DNA of 64,000 nucleotides from Closterium sp. NIES-65. Its lineage: Eukaryota > Streptophyta > Zygnematophyceae > Desmidiales > Closteriaceae. Each line of letters opens with the position of its first letter. Position 1 is the stretch's first letter. The stretch lies in the NCBI GenBank assembly GCA_948144175.1, contig CANXME010002577.1, positions 119,955 through 183,954 of the forward strand. The letters are read 5' to 3'. The notes beneath the pieces were generated by a model. That model searched no databases. It was not told the DNA's origin and worked only from the letters and a program-made list of their open reading frames with translations. The position numbers and the translations under genes are program-made. Below are positions 23,201-37,300 of this stretch, piece after piece.

Positions 23201-26200
23201 ATGCCCTTGTTCTTTTTATTTTGCACACGCTAGGCCCTTGTTCTCGCTATTTTGCACATGCTAGGCCCTTGTTCTTGCCATTTTGCACACGGTAGGCCCT
23301 TGTTCTTGCAATTTTGCACACAATAGGCCCTTCTTCTTGCTATTTTGCACACGTTATGCCCTTGTTCTTGCAATTTTGCACACGCTAGGCCCTTGTTCTT
23401 GCAAGTTTGCACATGTTAGGCCCTTGTTCTTGCTATTTTGCACACGCTAGGCCCTTGTTCTTGCTATTTTTAACACGCTAGGCCCTTGTTCTTGCTATTT
23501 TGCACACGCTAGGCCCTTGTTCTTGCTATTTTGCACACGCTAGGCCCTTGTTATTGCTATTTTGCACACGCTAGGCCCTTGTTCTTGATTTTTTGCACAC
23601 GCTAGGCCCTTGCTCTTGCAATTTTGCACACGCTAGGCCCTTGTTCTTGCAATGTTGCACACGCTAGACCCTTGTTCTTGCTATTTTGCACATGCTAGGC
23701 CCTTGTTCTTACCATTTTGCACATACTAGGCCCTTGTTCTTTCTATTTCGCGAACGCTAGGCAATTGTTCTTGATTTTTTGCACACGCTAGGCCCTTGCT
23801 CTTGCAATTTTGCACCCGCTTGGCCCTTGTTCTTGCAATTCTGCACACGCTAGGCCCTTGTTCTTGCTATATTGCACACGCTAGGCCCTTGTTCTTTTTA
23901 TTTTGCACACGCTAGGCCCTTGTTCTTGCTATTTTGCACACGCTATGCCCTTGTTCCTTTTATTCTGCTCACGTTAGGCCCTTGTTCTTGCAATTTTGCA
24001 CTTGCTAGACCCTTGTTCTTGCTATTTTGCACACGCTAGGCCCTTGTTCTTGCCATTTTGCACATACTAGGCCCTTGTTCTTGCAATTTTGCACATGCTA
24101 GGCCCTTGTTCTTGCAATTTTGCACACGCTAGCCCCTTGTTCTTGATTTTTTTGCACATGCTAGGCGCTTGCTCTTGCAATTTTGCACATGCTAGGCCCT
24201 TGTTCTTGCAATTTTTCACACGCTAGGCCCTTTTTCTTTTTAATTTGCACACGCTAGGCCCTTGTTCTTTTTATTTTGCACACGCTAGGCCCTTGTTCTT
24301 GCAATTTTGTACACGGTAGGCCCTTGTTCTTTTTATTTTGCACACGCTAGGCTCTTGTTCTTTTTATTTTGCACACGCTAGGCCCTTGTTCTTGCAATTT
24401 TGCACTCGCTAGACCCTTGTTCTTGCTATTTTGCACACGCTAGGCCCTTGTTCTTGCCATTTTGCACATACTAGGCCCTTGTTCTTGCAATTTTGCACAA
24501 GCTAGGCCCTTGTTCTTGCAATTTTGCACACGCTAGGCCCTTGTTCTTGATTTTTTTGCACACGCTAGGCCCTTGCTCCTGCAATTTTGCACATCCTAGG
24601 CCCTTGTTCTTGCAATGTTTCACACGCTAGGCTCTTTTTCATTTTAATTTGCACACGCTAGGCCCTTGTTCTTTTTATTTTGCCCACGCTAGGCTCTTGC
24701 TCTTGCAACTTTGCACACGCTAGGCCCTTGTTCTTTTTTTTTTTGCACACGCTAGGCCCTTGTTCTTTTTATTTTGCACCAGCTAGGCCCTTGTTCTTGC
24801 TATTTTGCATTCGCTATGCCCTTGTTCTTTTTTTTTTGCACACGCTAGGCCCTTGTTCTTGCTATTTTGCACACGCTAGGCCTTTGTTCCTGCCATTTTG
24901 CACACGGTAGGCCCTTGTTCTTGCAATTTTGCACACAATAGGCCCTTGTTCTTGCTATTTTGCACACGTTATGCCCTTGTTCTTGCAATTTTGCACACGC
25001 TAGGCCCTTGCTCTTGCAAGTTTGCACATGTAAGGCCCTTGTTCTTGCTATTTTGCACATGCTAGGCCCTTGTTCTTGCTATTTTTTACACGCTAGGCCC
25101 TTGTTCTTGCTATTTTGCACACGCTAGGCCCTTGTTCTTGCTATTTTGCACACGCTAGGTCCCTGTTATTGCTATTTTGCACACGCTAGGCCCTTCTTCT
25201 TGCTATTTTGCACACGCTAGGCCCTTGTTCTTTTTATTTTGCACACGCTAGACCCTTGTTCCTGCAATTTTGCACACGCTAGGCCCTTGTTCTTGCTATT
25301 TTTAACACGCTAGGCCCTTGTTCTTGCTATTTTGCACACGCTAGGCCCTTGTTCTTGCTATTTTGCACACCCTAGGCCCTTGTTATTGCTATTTTGCACA
25401 CGCTAGGCCCTTGTTCTTGCTATTTTGCACACGCTAGGCCCTTGTTCTTTTTATTTTGCACACGCTAGGCCCTTGTTCCTGCAATTTTGCACATGCTAGG
25501 CCTATGTTCTTTCTATTTTTCACACGCTAGGCCCTTGTTCTTGCCATTTTGCACAGACTAGGCCCTTGTTCTTGCTATTTCGCGAATGCTAGGCCCTTGT
25601 TCTTGATTTTTTGCACACGCTAGGCCCTTGCTCTTGCAATTTTGCACACGCTAGGCCCTTGTTCTTGCAATGTTGCACACGCTAGACCCTTGTTCTTGCT
25701 ATTTTGCACACGCTAGGCCCTTGTTCTTGCCATTTTGCACATACTTGGCCCTTGTTCTTTCTATTTCGCGAACGCTAGGCAATTGTTCTTGATTTTTTGC
25801 ACACGCTATGCCCTTGTTCTTTTTATTTTGCACACGCTAGGCCCTTGTTCTTGCAATTTTGCACACGCTAGACCCTTGTTCTTGCTATTTTGCACATGCT
25901 AGGCCCTTGTTCTTGCCATTTTGCACATACTAGGCCCTTGTTCTTGCTAGTTCGCGAACACTAGGCCCTTGTTCTTGATTTTTTGCACACGCTAGGCCCT
26001 TGCTCTTGCAATTTTTCACTCGTTAGGCCCTTGTTCTTGCAATTCCGCACACGCTAGGCCCTTGTTCTTTTTCATTTTTGCACACGCTAGGCCCTCTTTC
26101 ATTTTATTTTGCACACGTTAGGCCCTTGTTCTTGCTATATTGCACACGCTATGTCCTTGTTCTTTTTATTTTGCACACGCTAGGCCCTTGTTCTTGCAAT

Positions 26201-29200
26201 TTTGCACACGCTAGACCCTTGTTCTTGCTATTTTGCACCCGCTAGGCCCTTGTTCTTGCCATTTTACACATACTAGGCCCTTGTTCTTGCTAGTTCGCGA
26301 GCGCTAGGCCCTTGTTCTTGATTTTTTACACAGGCTAGGCCCTTGCTCTTGCAATTTTGCACTCGCAAGGCCCTTGTTCTTGCAATTTTGCACACGATAG
26401 GCCCTTGTTCTTGCTATTTTGCACATGCTAGGCCCTTGTTCTTTTTATTTTGCACACGCTAGGCCTTTGTTCTTTTTATTTTGCACACGCTAGGCCCTTC
26501 TTCTTGCTATTTTGCACACGCTATGCCATTGTTCTTTTTATTTTGCACACGCTAGGCCCTTGTTCTTGCAATTTTGCACTCGCTAGACCATTGTTCTTGC
26601 TATTTTGCACCCGCTAGGCCCTTGTTCTTGCCATTTTGCACATACTTGGCCCTTGTTCTTGCAATTTTGCACACGCTAGGCCCTTGTTCTTGCTATTTCG
26701 TGAACGCTAGGCCCTTGTTCTTGATTTTTTGCACACGCTAGGCCCTTGCTCTTGCAATTTTGCACTCGCTAGGCCCTTGTTCTTGCAATTTTGCACACGA
26801 TAGGCCCTTGTTCTTGCTATTTTGCACACGCCAGGCCCTTGTTCTTTATATTTTGCAACGCTAGGCCCTTGTTCTTTTTATTTTGCACACGCTAGGCCCT
26901 TGTTCTTGTAATTTTGCACACGCTAGACCCTTGTTCTTGCTATTTTGCACATGCTAGGCCCTTGTTCTTGCCATTTTACACATACTAGGCCCTTGTTCTT
27001 GCTAGTTCGCGAACGCTAGGCCCTTGTTCTTGATTTTTTGCACACGCTAGGCCCTTGCTCTTGCAATTTTTCACTCATTAGGCCCTTGTTCTTGCAATTC
27101 CGCACACGCTAGGCCCTTGTTCTTTTTTATTTTTGCACACGCTAGGCCCTCTTTCATTTTATTTTGCACACGTTAGGCCCTTGTTCTTGCTAAATTGCAC
27201 ACGATATGTCCTTGTTCTTTTTATTTTGCACACGCTAGGCCCTTGTTCCTGCAATTTTGCACACGCTAGACCCTTGTTCTTGCTATTTTGCACATACTAG
27301 GCCCTTGTTCTTGCTAGTTCGCGAGCGCTAGGCCCTTGTTCTTGATTTTTTACACAGGCTAGGCCCTTGCTCTTGCAATTTTGCACTCGCTAGGCCCTTG
27401 TTCTTGCAATTTTGCACACGATAGGCTCTTGTTCTTCCTATTTTGCACACGCTAGGCCCTTGTTCTTTTTATTTTGCACACGCTAGGCCCTTGTTCTTTT
27501 TATTTTGCACACGCTAGGCCCTTCTTCTTGCTATTTTGCACACGCTATGCCCTTGTTCTTTTTATTTTGCACACGCTAGGCCCTTGTTCTTGCAATTTTG
27601 CACTCGCTAGACCCTTGTTCTTGCTATTTTGCACCCGCTAGGCCCTTGTTCTTGCCATTTTGCACATACTTGGCCCTTGTTCTTGCAATTTTGCACACGC
27701 TAGGCCCTTGTTCTTGCAATTTTGCACACGCTAGGCCCTTGTTCTTGCTAGTTCGCGAGCGCTAGGCCCTTGTTCTTGATTTTTTGCACACGCTAGGCCC
27801 TTGCTCTTGCAATTTTGCACTCGGTAGGCCCTTGTTCTTGCAATTTTGCACACAATAGGCCCTTGTTCTTGCTATTTTGCACACGCTAGGCCCTTGTTCT
27901 TTTTATTTTGCACACGCTAGGCCCTTGTTCTCGATGTTTTGCACACGCTAGGCCCTTGCTCTTGCAATTTTTCACTTGCTAGGCCCTTGTTCTTGCAATT
28001 CCGCACACGGTAGGCCCTTGTTCTTTTTTTTTTTTGCACACGCTAGGCCCTCGTTCATTTGATTTTGCACACGTTAGGCCCTTGTTCTTGCAATTTTGCA
28101 CACGCTAGACCCTTGTTCTTGCTATTTTGCACCCGCTAGGCCCTTGTTCTTGCCATTTTGCACATACAAGGCCCTTGTTTTTGCTAGTTCGCGAACGCTA
28201 GGCCCTTATTCTTGATTTTTTGCACAGGCTAGGCCCTTGCTCTTGCAATTTTGCACTCGCTAGGCCCTTCTTCTTGCAATTTTGCACACGCTAGGCCCTT
28301 GTTCTTGCAATTTTGCACACGCTAGGCCCTTGTTCTTTTTTGTTGCACACGCTAGGCCCTTGTTCATTTTAGTTTGCACACGCTAGGCCCTTGTTCTTGC
28401 AATTTTGCACTCGCTAGACCCTTGTTCTTGCTATTTTGCACACGCTAGGCCCTTGTTCTTGCCATTTTGCACATACTTGGCCCTTGGTTTTGCAATTTTG
28501 CACACGCTAGGCCCTTGTTCTTGCTATTTCGTGAACGCTAGGCCCTTGTTCTTGATTTTTTGCACACGCTAGGCCCTTGCTCTTGCAAGTTTGCACTCGC
28601 TAGGCCCTTGTTCTTGCCATTTTGCACACGATAGGCCCTTGTTATTGCTATTTTGCACACGCCAAGCCCTTGTTCTTTTTATTTTGCAACGCTAGGCCCT
28701 TGTTCTTTTTATTTTGCACACGCTAGGCCCTTGTTCTTGCTATTTTGCACACGCTATGCCCTTGTTCTTTTTATTTTGCACACGTTAGGCCCTTGTTCTT
28801 GCAATTTTTCACTCGCTAGACCCTTGTTCTTGTTATTTTGCACATACTAGGCCCTTGTTCTTGCAATTTTGCACATACTAGGCCCTTGTTCATTTTATTT
28901 TGCACACGCAAGGCCCTTGCTATTGCTATTTTGCACTCGCTAGGCCCTTGTTCTTGCAATTTTGCAGACGTTAGGCCCTTGTTCTTCTTTTTTTTCACAC
29001 GCTAGGCCCTTGTTCATTTTATTTTGCACACGCTAGGCCCTTGTTTTCTCTATTTTGAACACGCTATGCCCTTGTTCCTTTTTGTTTTGCACACGCTAGG
29101 CCCTTGTTCTTGAAATTTTGCATACGCTAGACCCTTGTTCTTGAAATTTCGCACACGCTAGACCCTTGTTCTTGCTATTTTACACACGCTAGGCCCTTGT

Positions 29201-31466
29201 TCTTGCTAGTTCGCGAACGCTAGGCCCATGTTCTTGATTTTTTGCACACGCTAGGCCCTTGCTCTTGCAATTTTGCACTCGCTAGGCCCTTCTTCTTGCA
29301 ATTCTGCACACGCTAGGCTCTTGTTCTTGGTATTTTGCACACGCTAGGCCCTTGTTCTTTTTATTTTGCACACGCTAGGCCCTTGTTCTTGCTATTTTGC
29401 ACACGCTATGCCCTTGTTCTTTTTTTTTTGCACACGCTAGGCCCTTGTTCTTGCAATTTTGCACACGCTAGACCCTTGCTCTTGCTACTTTGCACATGCT
29501 AGGCCCTTCTTCTTGCCATTTTGCACATACTAGGCCCTTGTTCTTGCTAGTTCGCGAACGCTAGGCCCTTGTTCTTGATTTTTTGCACACGCTAGGCCCT
29601 TGCTCTTGCAATTTTGCACTCGCTAGGCCCTTGTTCTTGCAATTTTGCACACACTAGGCCCTTGTTCTTGCTAATTTGCACACCCTAGGCTCTTTTTCTT
29701 TTTATTTTGCACACGCTAGGCTCTTGTTCTTTTTATTTTGCACACGCTAGGCCCCTGTTCTTGCTATTTTGTTCACGATATGCCCTTGTTCTTTATATTT
29801 TGCACACGCTAGGCCCTTGTTCTTGCAATTTTGCACTTGCTAGACCCTTGTTCTTGCTATTTTGCACACACTAGGCCCTTGTTCTTGCCATTTTGCACAT
29901 ACTAGGTCCTTGTTCTTGCAATTTTGCACACGCTAGGCTCTTGTTCTTGCTATTTCGTGAACGCTAGGCCCTTGTTCTTGATTTTTTGCACATGCTAGGC
30001 CCTTGCTCTTGCTATTTTGCACTCTTTAGGCCATTGTTCTTGCAATTTTGCACACGCTAGGCCCTTATTCTTGCAATTTTGCACACGCTAGGCACTTGTT
30101 TTTTTTTTTTTGGCACACGCGAGGCCCTTGTTCATTTTATTTTTCACACGCTAGACCCTTGTTATTGCTATTTTGCACACGCTATGCCCTTGTTCTTTTT
30201 ATTTTGCACACGCTAGGCCCTTGTTCTTGCAATTTTGAATACGCTAGACCCTTGTTCTTGCTAGTTTGTTCACGCTATGCCCTTGTTCTTTTTATTTTGC
30301 ACACGATAGGCCCTTGTTCTTGCAATTTTGCACTCGCTAGACCCTTGTTCTTGCTATTTTGCACACGCTAGGCCCTGGTTCTTGCCATTTTGCACATACT
30401 AGGCCTTAGTGCTTGCAATTTTGCACACGCTAGGCCCTTGTTCTTGCTATTTCGTGAACGCTAGGACCTTGTTCTTGATTTTTTGCACACGCTAGGCCCT
30501 TGCTCTTGCTATTTTGCACTCGCTAGGCCATTGTTTTTGCAATTTTACACCCGCTAGGGCCTTGTTCTTTATATTGTGCACACGCTAGGCCCTTGTTTTT
30601 TTTTTTTTTGCACACGCGAGGCCCTTGTTCATTTTATTTTGCACACGCTAGACCCTTGTTCTTGCTATTTTGCACACCCTATGCCCTTGTTTTTTTTATT
30701 TCGCACACGCTAGGCCCTTGTTCTTGCAATTTTGCACTCGCTAGACCCTTGTTCTTGCTATTTTGCACACGCTAGGCCCTTGTTCTTGCCATTTCGCACA
30801 TACTAGGCCCATTTTCTTGCTAGTTTGAAACGCTAGGCCTTTGTTCTTGATTTTCTGCACACGCTAGGCCCTTGCTCTTGCAATTTTGCACTAGCTAGGC
30901 CCTTGTTCTTGCAATTCTGCACATGCTAGGCCCTTGTTCTTGCTATTTTCGACACGCTAGGCCCTTGTTCTTTTTATTTTGCACACGCTAGGCTCTTGTT
31001 CTTTTTATTTTGCATACGCTAGGCCCTTGTTCTTGCTATTGTGCCCACGCCATGCCCTTGTTCTTTTTATTTTGCACAAGCTAGGCCCAGGTTCCTGCAA
31101 TTTTGCACTCGCTAGACACTTGTTAGCAATTTTGCACACGCTAGGCCCTTGTTCTTGCAATTTTGCACACGTTAGGCCCTTGTTCTTTTTTTTTTTGCAT
31201 ACGCTACGCCCTTGTTCATTTTATTTTGCACACGCTAGGCCCTTGTTCTTTTTATTTTGCACACGCTAGGCCCTTGTTCTTGCAATTTTGCATACGCTAG
31301 ACCCTTGTTCTTGCTATTTTGCACACGCTAGGCCCTTGTTCTTGCCATTTTGCACATACTAGGCCCTTGTTGTTGCTTGTTCGCGAATGCTAGGCCCTTG
31401 TTTTTGATTTTTTGCACACGCTAGGCCCTTGCTCTTGCAATTTTGCACTCGCTAGGCCCTTGTTCT
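20261..31466 (+). repeat. Satellite A, less regular zone
   Basis: Same 31-bp monomer, but long exact duplications are harder to follow by eye. Recognisable order remains: the GCCATTTTGCACATAC monomer is commonly followed by a TTCGCGAA- or TTCGTGAA-type monomer and then by GATTTTTTGCACACG with TTGCTC. A variant TTCGCGAGCGC with ACACAGGC downstream occurs near 26296 and again 1024 bp later (33 monomers plus 1). T-run monomers and the variant GCACCAGC (near 23162 and 24777) also recur. No gene is seen. Confidence 0.8.
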
Positions 31467-34319
31467 TGCAATTCTGCACACGCTAGGCCCTTGTTCTTGC
31501 TAATTTGCACACGCTAGGCCCTTGTTCTTTTTATTTTGCACACGCTAGGTCCTTGTTCTTTTTATTTTGCACATGATAGGCCCTTGTTCTTGCTATTTTG
31601 CACACGCTATGCCCTTGTTCTTGCTAATTTGCACACGCTAGGCCCTTGTTCTTTTTATTTTGCACACGCTAGGTCCTTGTTCTTTTTTTTTTGCACACGC
31701 TAGGCCCTTGTTCTTGCAATTTTGCACTCGCTAGACCCTTGTTCTTGCTGTTTTGCACACGCTAGGCCCTTGTTCTTGCCATTTTGCACACACTAGGCCC
31801 TTGTTCTTGCAACTTTGCACACGCTAGGCCCTTCTTCTTGCTATTTCGTGAACGCTAGGCCCTTGTTCTTGATTTTTTGCACATGCTAGGCCCTTGCTCT
31901 TGCTATTTTGCACTCGCTATGCCCTTGTTCTTGCCATTTTGCACACGCTAGGCCTTTGTTCTTGCAATTTTGCACACGCTAGGCCCTTGTTCTTGCAATT
32001 TTGCACACGCTAGGCCCTTGTTCTTTTTATTTTGCACACGCTAGGCCCTTGTTCTTGCTTTTTGGCATACGCTATGCCTTTGTTCTTTTTATTTCGCACA
32101 CGCAAGGCCCTTGTTCTTGCAATTTTGCACTCGCTAGACCCTTGTTCTTGCAATTTTGCACACGCTAGGCCCTTGTTCTTGCCATTTTGCACATACTAGG
32201 CCCTTGTTCTTGCTAGTTCGCGAACGCTAGGCCCTTGCTGTTGCAATTTTGCACTCGCTAGGCCCTTGTTCTTGCAATTCTGCACACGCTAGGCCCTTGT
32301 TCTTTTTATTTTGCACACGCTAGGCCCTTGTTCCTTTTTTTTTGCACGCGCAAGGCCCTTGTTCTTGCTATTTTGCACACGCTATGCCCTTGTTCCCGCA
32401 ATTTTGCACTCGCTAGGCCCTTGTTCCTGCTATTTTGCACACGCTAGGCCCTTGTTCTTGCCATTTTGCACATACTAGGCCCTTGTTCTTGCAATCTTGC
32501 AAACGCTAGGCCCTTGTTCTTGCTATTTTGTGAACGCTAGGCCCTTGTTCTTGATTTTTTGCACACGCTAGGCCCTTGCTCTTGCTATTTTGCACTCGCT
32601 AGGCCCTTGTTCTTGCAAGTTTACACACGCTAGGCCTTTGTTCTTGCAATTTTGCACACGCTAGGCACTTGTTCTTGCAATTTTGCACACGCTAGGCCTT
32701 TGTTCTTTTTATTTTGCACACGCTAGGCCCTTGTTCTTGCTATTTGGCATACGCTAGGCCCTTATTCTTGATTTTCTGCACACGCTAGGCCCTTGCTCTT
32801 GCTATTTTGCACTCGCTAGGCCCTTGTTCTTGCAATTTTGCACACGCTAGGCCCTTGTTCTTGCAATTTTGCACACGCTAGGCCCTTGTTCTTGCAATTC
32901 TGCACACGCTAGGCCCTTGTTCTTGCTAATTTGCACACGCTAGGCCCTTGTTCTTTTTATTTTGCACACGCTAGGTCCTTGTTCTTTTTATTTTGCACAC
33001 GATAGGCCCTTGTTCTTGCTATTTTGCACACGCTATGCCCTTGTTCTTGCTAATTTGCACACGCTAGGCCCTTGTTCTTTTTATTTTGCACACGCTAGGT
33101 CCTTGTTCTTTTTTTTTTGCACACGCTAGGCCCTTGTTCTTGCAATGTTGCACTCGCTAGACCCTTGTTCTTGCTGTTTTGCACACGCTAGGCCCTTGTT
33201 CTTGCCATTTTGCACACACTAGGCCCTTGTTCTTGCAATTTTGCACACGCTAGGCCCTTCTTCTTGCTATTTCGTGAACGCTAGGCCCTTGTTGTTGATT
33301 TTTTGCACATGCTAGGCCCTTGCTCTTGCTATTTTGCACTCGCTATGCTCTTGTTCTTGCCCTTTTGCACACGCTAGGCCTTTGTTCTTGCAATTTTGCA
33401 CACGCTAGGCCCTTGTTCTTGCAATTTTGCACACGCTAGGCCCTTGTTCTTTTTATTTTGCACACGCTAGGCCCTTGTTCTTGCTTTTTGGCATACGCTA
33501 TGCCTTTGTTCTTTTTATTTTGCACACGCAAGGCCCTTGTTCTTGCAATTTTGCACTCGCTAGACCCTTGTTCTTGCAATTTTGCACACGCTAGGCCCTT
33601 GTTCTTGCCATTTTGCACATACTAGGCCCTTGTTCTTGCTAGTTCGCGAACGCTAGGCCCTTGCTGTTGCAATTTTGCACTCGCTAGGCCCTTGTTCTTG
33701 CAATTCTGCACACGCTAGGCCCTTGTTCTTTTTATTTTGCACACGCTAGGCCCTTGTTCCTTTTATTTTGCACGCGCAAGGCCCTTGTTCTTGCTATTTT
33801 GCACACGCTATGCCCTTGTTCCCGCAATTTTGCACTCGCTAGGCCCTTGTTCCTGCTATTTTGCACACGCTAGGCCCTTGTTCTTGCCATTTTGCACATA
33901 CTAGGTCCTTGTTCTTGCAATTTTGCAAACGCTAGGCCTTTGTTCTTGCTATTTTGTGAACGCTAGGCCCTTGTTCTTGATTTTTTGCACACGCTAGGCC
34001 CTTGCTCTTGCTATTTTGCACTCGCTAGGCCCTTGTTCTTGCAAGTTTGCACACGCTAGGCCTTTGTTCTTGCAATTTTGCACACGCTAGGCACTTGTTC
34101 TTGCAATTTTGCACACGCTAGGCCTTTGTTCTTTTTATTTTGCACACGCTAGGCCCTTGTTCTTGCTATTTGGCATACGCTAGGCCCTTATTCTTGATTT
34201 TCTGCACACGCTAGGCCCTTGCTCTTGCTATTTTGCACTCGCTAGGCCCTTGTTCTTGCAATTTTGCACACGCTAGGCCCTTGTTCATGCAATTTTGCAC
34301 ACGCTAGGCCCTTGTTCTT
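31467..34319 (+). repeat. 1426-bp tandem duplication in satellite A
   Basis: The sequence from about 31467 to 32892 is repeated at 32893 to 34319 with an offset of 1426 bp (46 monomers). Matching landmarks are TTCGCGAA at 32217 and 33643, the paired CTTGTTCCCGCAATTTTG and CTTGTTCCTGCTATT variants, and TTCTTGCTTTTTGGCATACG. Only scattered substitutions separate the copies, so the duplication looks recent. Confidence 0.85.
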
Positions 34320-37300
34320 TTTTTTTGCACACGCTAGGCCCTTGTTCATTATATTTTGCACATGCTAGGCCCTAGTTCTTGCGATTTTGCACACGCTAGA
34401 CCCTTGTTCTTGCTATTTTGCACACGCTAGGCCCTTGTTCTTGCCATTTTGCATATACTAGGCCCTTGTTCTTGCTAGTTCGCGAACGCTAGGCCCTTGT
34501 TCTTGATTTTTTGCACACGCTAGGCCCTTGCTCTTGCAATTTTGCACTCGCTAGGCCCTTGTTCTTGCAATTCTACACACGCAAGGCCCTTGTTCTTGCT
34601 ATTTTGCACACGCTAGGCCCTTGTTCATTTTTTTTTTGCACACGCTAGGCCCTTGTTCTTGCTATTTTGCACCCGCTATCCCCTTGTTCTTGCAATTCTG
34701 CACACGGTAGGCCATTGTTCTTTTTTTTTTGCACACGCTAGGCCCTTGTTCATTTTAGTTTCCACACGCTACGCCCTTGTTCTTGCTATTTTGCACACGC
34801 TATGCCCTTGTTCTTGTTGTTTTGCACATGCTAGGCCTTTGTTCTTGCCATTTTGCACATACTAGGCCCTTGTTGTTGCTAGTTCGCGAATGCTAGGCCC
34901 TTGTTCTTGCTATTTTGCACACGCTAGGCCCTTGCTCTTGCAATTTTGCACAAGCTAGGACCTTGTTCTTGCACTTCTGCACACGCTAGGCCCTTGTTCT
35001 TGCTAATTTGCACACGCTAGGCCCTTGTTCTTTTTATTTTGTACACAGTAGGTCCTTGTTCTTTTTATTTTGCACACGCTAGGCCCTTGTTCTTGCTATT
35101 TTGCACACGCTATGCCCTTGTTCTTTTTATTTTGCACACGCTAGGCCCTTGTTCATGCAATTTTGCACTCGCTAGACCCTTGTTCTTGCTATTTTGCACA
35201 CGCTAGGCCCTTGTTTTTGCCATTTTGCACACACTAGGCCCTTGTTCTTGCAATGTTGCACACGCTAGGCCCTTGTTTTTGCTATTACGTGAACGCTAGG
35301 CCCTTGTTCTTGTTTTGTTGCACACGCTAGGCCCTTGTTCTAGCTATTTTGCACACGCTAGGCCCTTGTTCTTTTTATTTTGCACACGCTAGGCCCTTGT
35401 TCTTTTTATTTTGCACACGCTAGGCCCTTGTTCTTGCTATTTTGCACACGCTATGCCCTTGTTCTTTTTATTTTGCACACGCTAGGCCCTTGTTCTTGCA
35501 ATTTTGCACTCGCTAGACCCTTGTTGTTGCTATTTTGCACACGCTAGGCCCTTGTTCTTGCCGTTTTGCACATACTAGGCCCTTGCTCTTAATATTTTGC
35601 ACTCGCTAGGCCCTTGTTCTTGCAATTTTGCACACGCTAGGCCCTTGTTCTTGCAATTTTGCACACGCTAGGCCCTTGTTCTTTTTTTTTTGCACACGCT
35701 AGGCCCTTGTTCATTATATTTTGCACATGCTAGGACCTAGTTCTTGCGATTTTGCACACGCTAGACCCTTGTTCTTGCTATTTTGCACACGCTAGGCCCT
35801 TGTTCTTGCCATTTTGCACATACTAGGCCCTTGTTCTTGCTAGTTCGCGAACGCTAGGCCCTTGTTCTTGATTTTTCGCACACGCTAGGCCCTTGCTCTT
35901 GCAATTTTGCACTCGCTAGGCCCTTGTTCTTGCAATTCTGCACACGCAAGGCCCTTGTTCTTGCTATTTTGCACACGCTAGGCCCTTGTTCATTTTTTTT
36001 TGCACACGCTAGGCCCTTGTTCTTGCTATTTTGCACCCGCTATCCCCTTGTTCTTGCAATTCTGCACACGGTAGGCCCTTGTTCGTTTTTTTTTGCACAC
36101 GCTAGGCCCTTGTTCATTTTAGTTTCCACACGCTAGGCCCTTGTTCTTGCTATTTTGCACACGCTATGCCCTTGTTCTTGTTTTTTTGCACACGCTAGGC
36201 CCTTGTTCTTGCCATTTTGCACATACTAGGCCCTTGTTGTTGCTAGTTCGCGAATGCTAGGCCCTTGTTCTTGATTTTTTGCACACGCTAGGCCCTTGCT
36301 CTTGCAATTTTGCACTCACATGGCCCTTGTTCTTGCAATTCTGCACACGCTAGGCCCTTGTTCTTGCTAATTTGCACACGCTAGGCGCTTGTTCTTTTTA
36401 TTTTGCACACGCTTGGTCCTTGTTCTTTTTATTTTGCACACGCTAGGCCCTTGTTCTTGCTATTTTGCACACGCTATGCCCTTGTTCTTTTTATTTTGCA
36501 CACGCTAGGCCCTTGTTGTTGCAATTTTGCTCTCGCTAGACCCTTGTTCTTGCTATTTTGCACACGCTAGGCCCTTGTTCTTGCCATTTTGCACACACTA
36601 GGCCCTTGTTCTTGCAATTTTGCACACGCTAGGCCCTTGTTCTTGCTATTTCGTGAACGCTAGGCCCTTGTTCTTGTTTTGTTGCACACGCTAGGCCCTT
36701 GTTCTTGCTATTTTGCACACGCTAGGCCCTTGTTCTTGCTATTTTGGACATACTAGGCCCTTGTTCTTGCAATTCTGCACATGCTAGGCCCTTGTTCTTG
36801 CTATTTTGGACACACTAGGCCCTTCTTCTTTTTATTTTGCACACGCTAGGCTCTTGTTTTTTTTATTTTGCACACGCTAGGCCCTTGTTCTTGCTATTTT
36901 GCCCACGCCATGCCCTTGTTCTTTTTATTTTGCACACAGTAGGCCCTTGTTCTTACAATTTTGCACTCGCTAGACCCTTGTTGTTGCTATTTTGCACACG
37001 CTAGGCCCTTGTTCTTGCCATTTTGCACATACTAGGCCCTTGCTCTTAATATTTTGCACTCGCTAGGCCCTTGTTCTTGCAATTTTGCACACGCTAGGCC
37101 CTTGTTCATGCAATTTTGGACACGCTAGGCCCTTGTTCTTTTTTTTTTGCACACGCTAGGTCCTTGTTCATTATATTTTGCACATGCTAGGCCCTAGTTC
37201 TTGCGATTTTGCACACGCTAGACCCTTGTTCTTGCTATTTTGCACACGCTAGGCCCTTGTTCTTGCCATTTTGCACATACTAGGCCCTTGTTCTTGCTAC

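Noticed and set aside
35854..36036. Minus-strand frames in satellite A with a K/Q/N-rich repeat (for example 32010-32192, 35854-36036, 39480-39818)
   Set aside because: They are translations of the reverse complement of the 31-bp monomer, limited by periodic stops.
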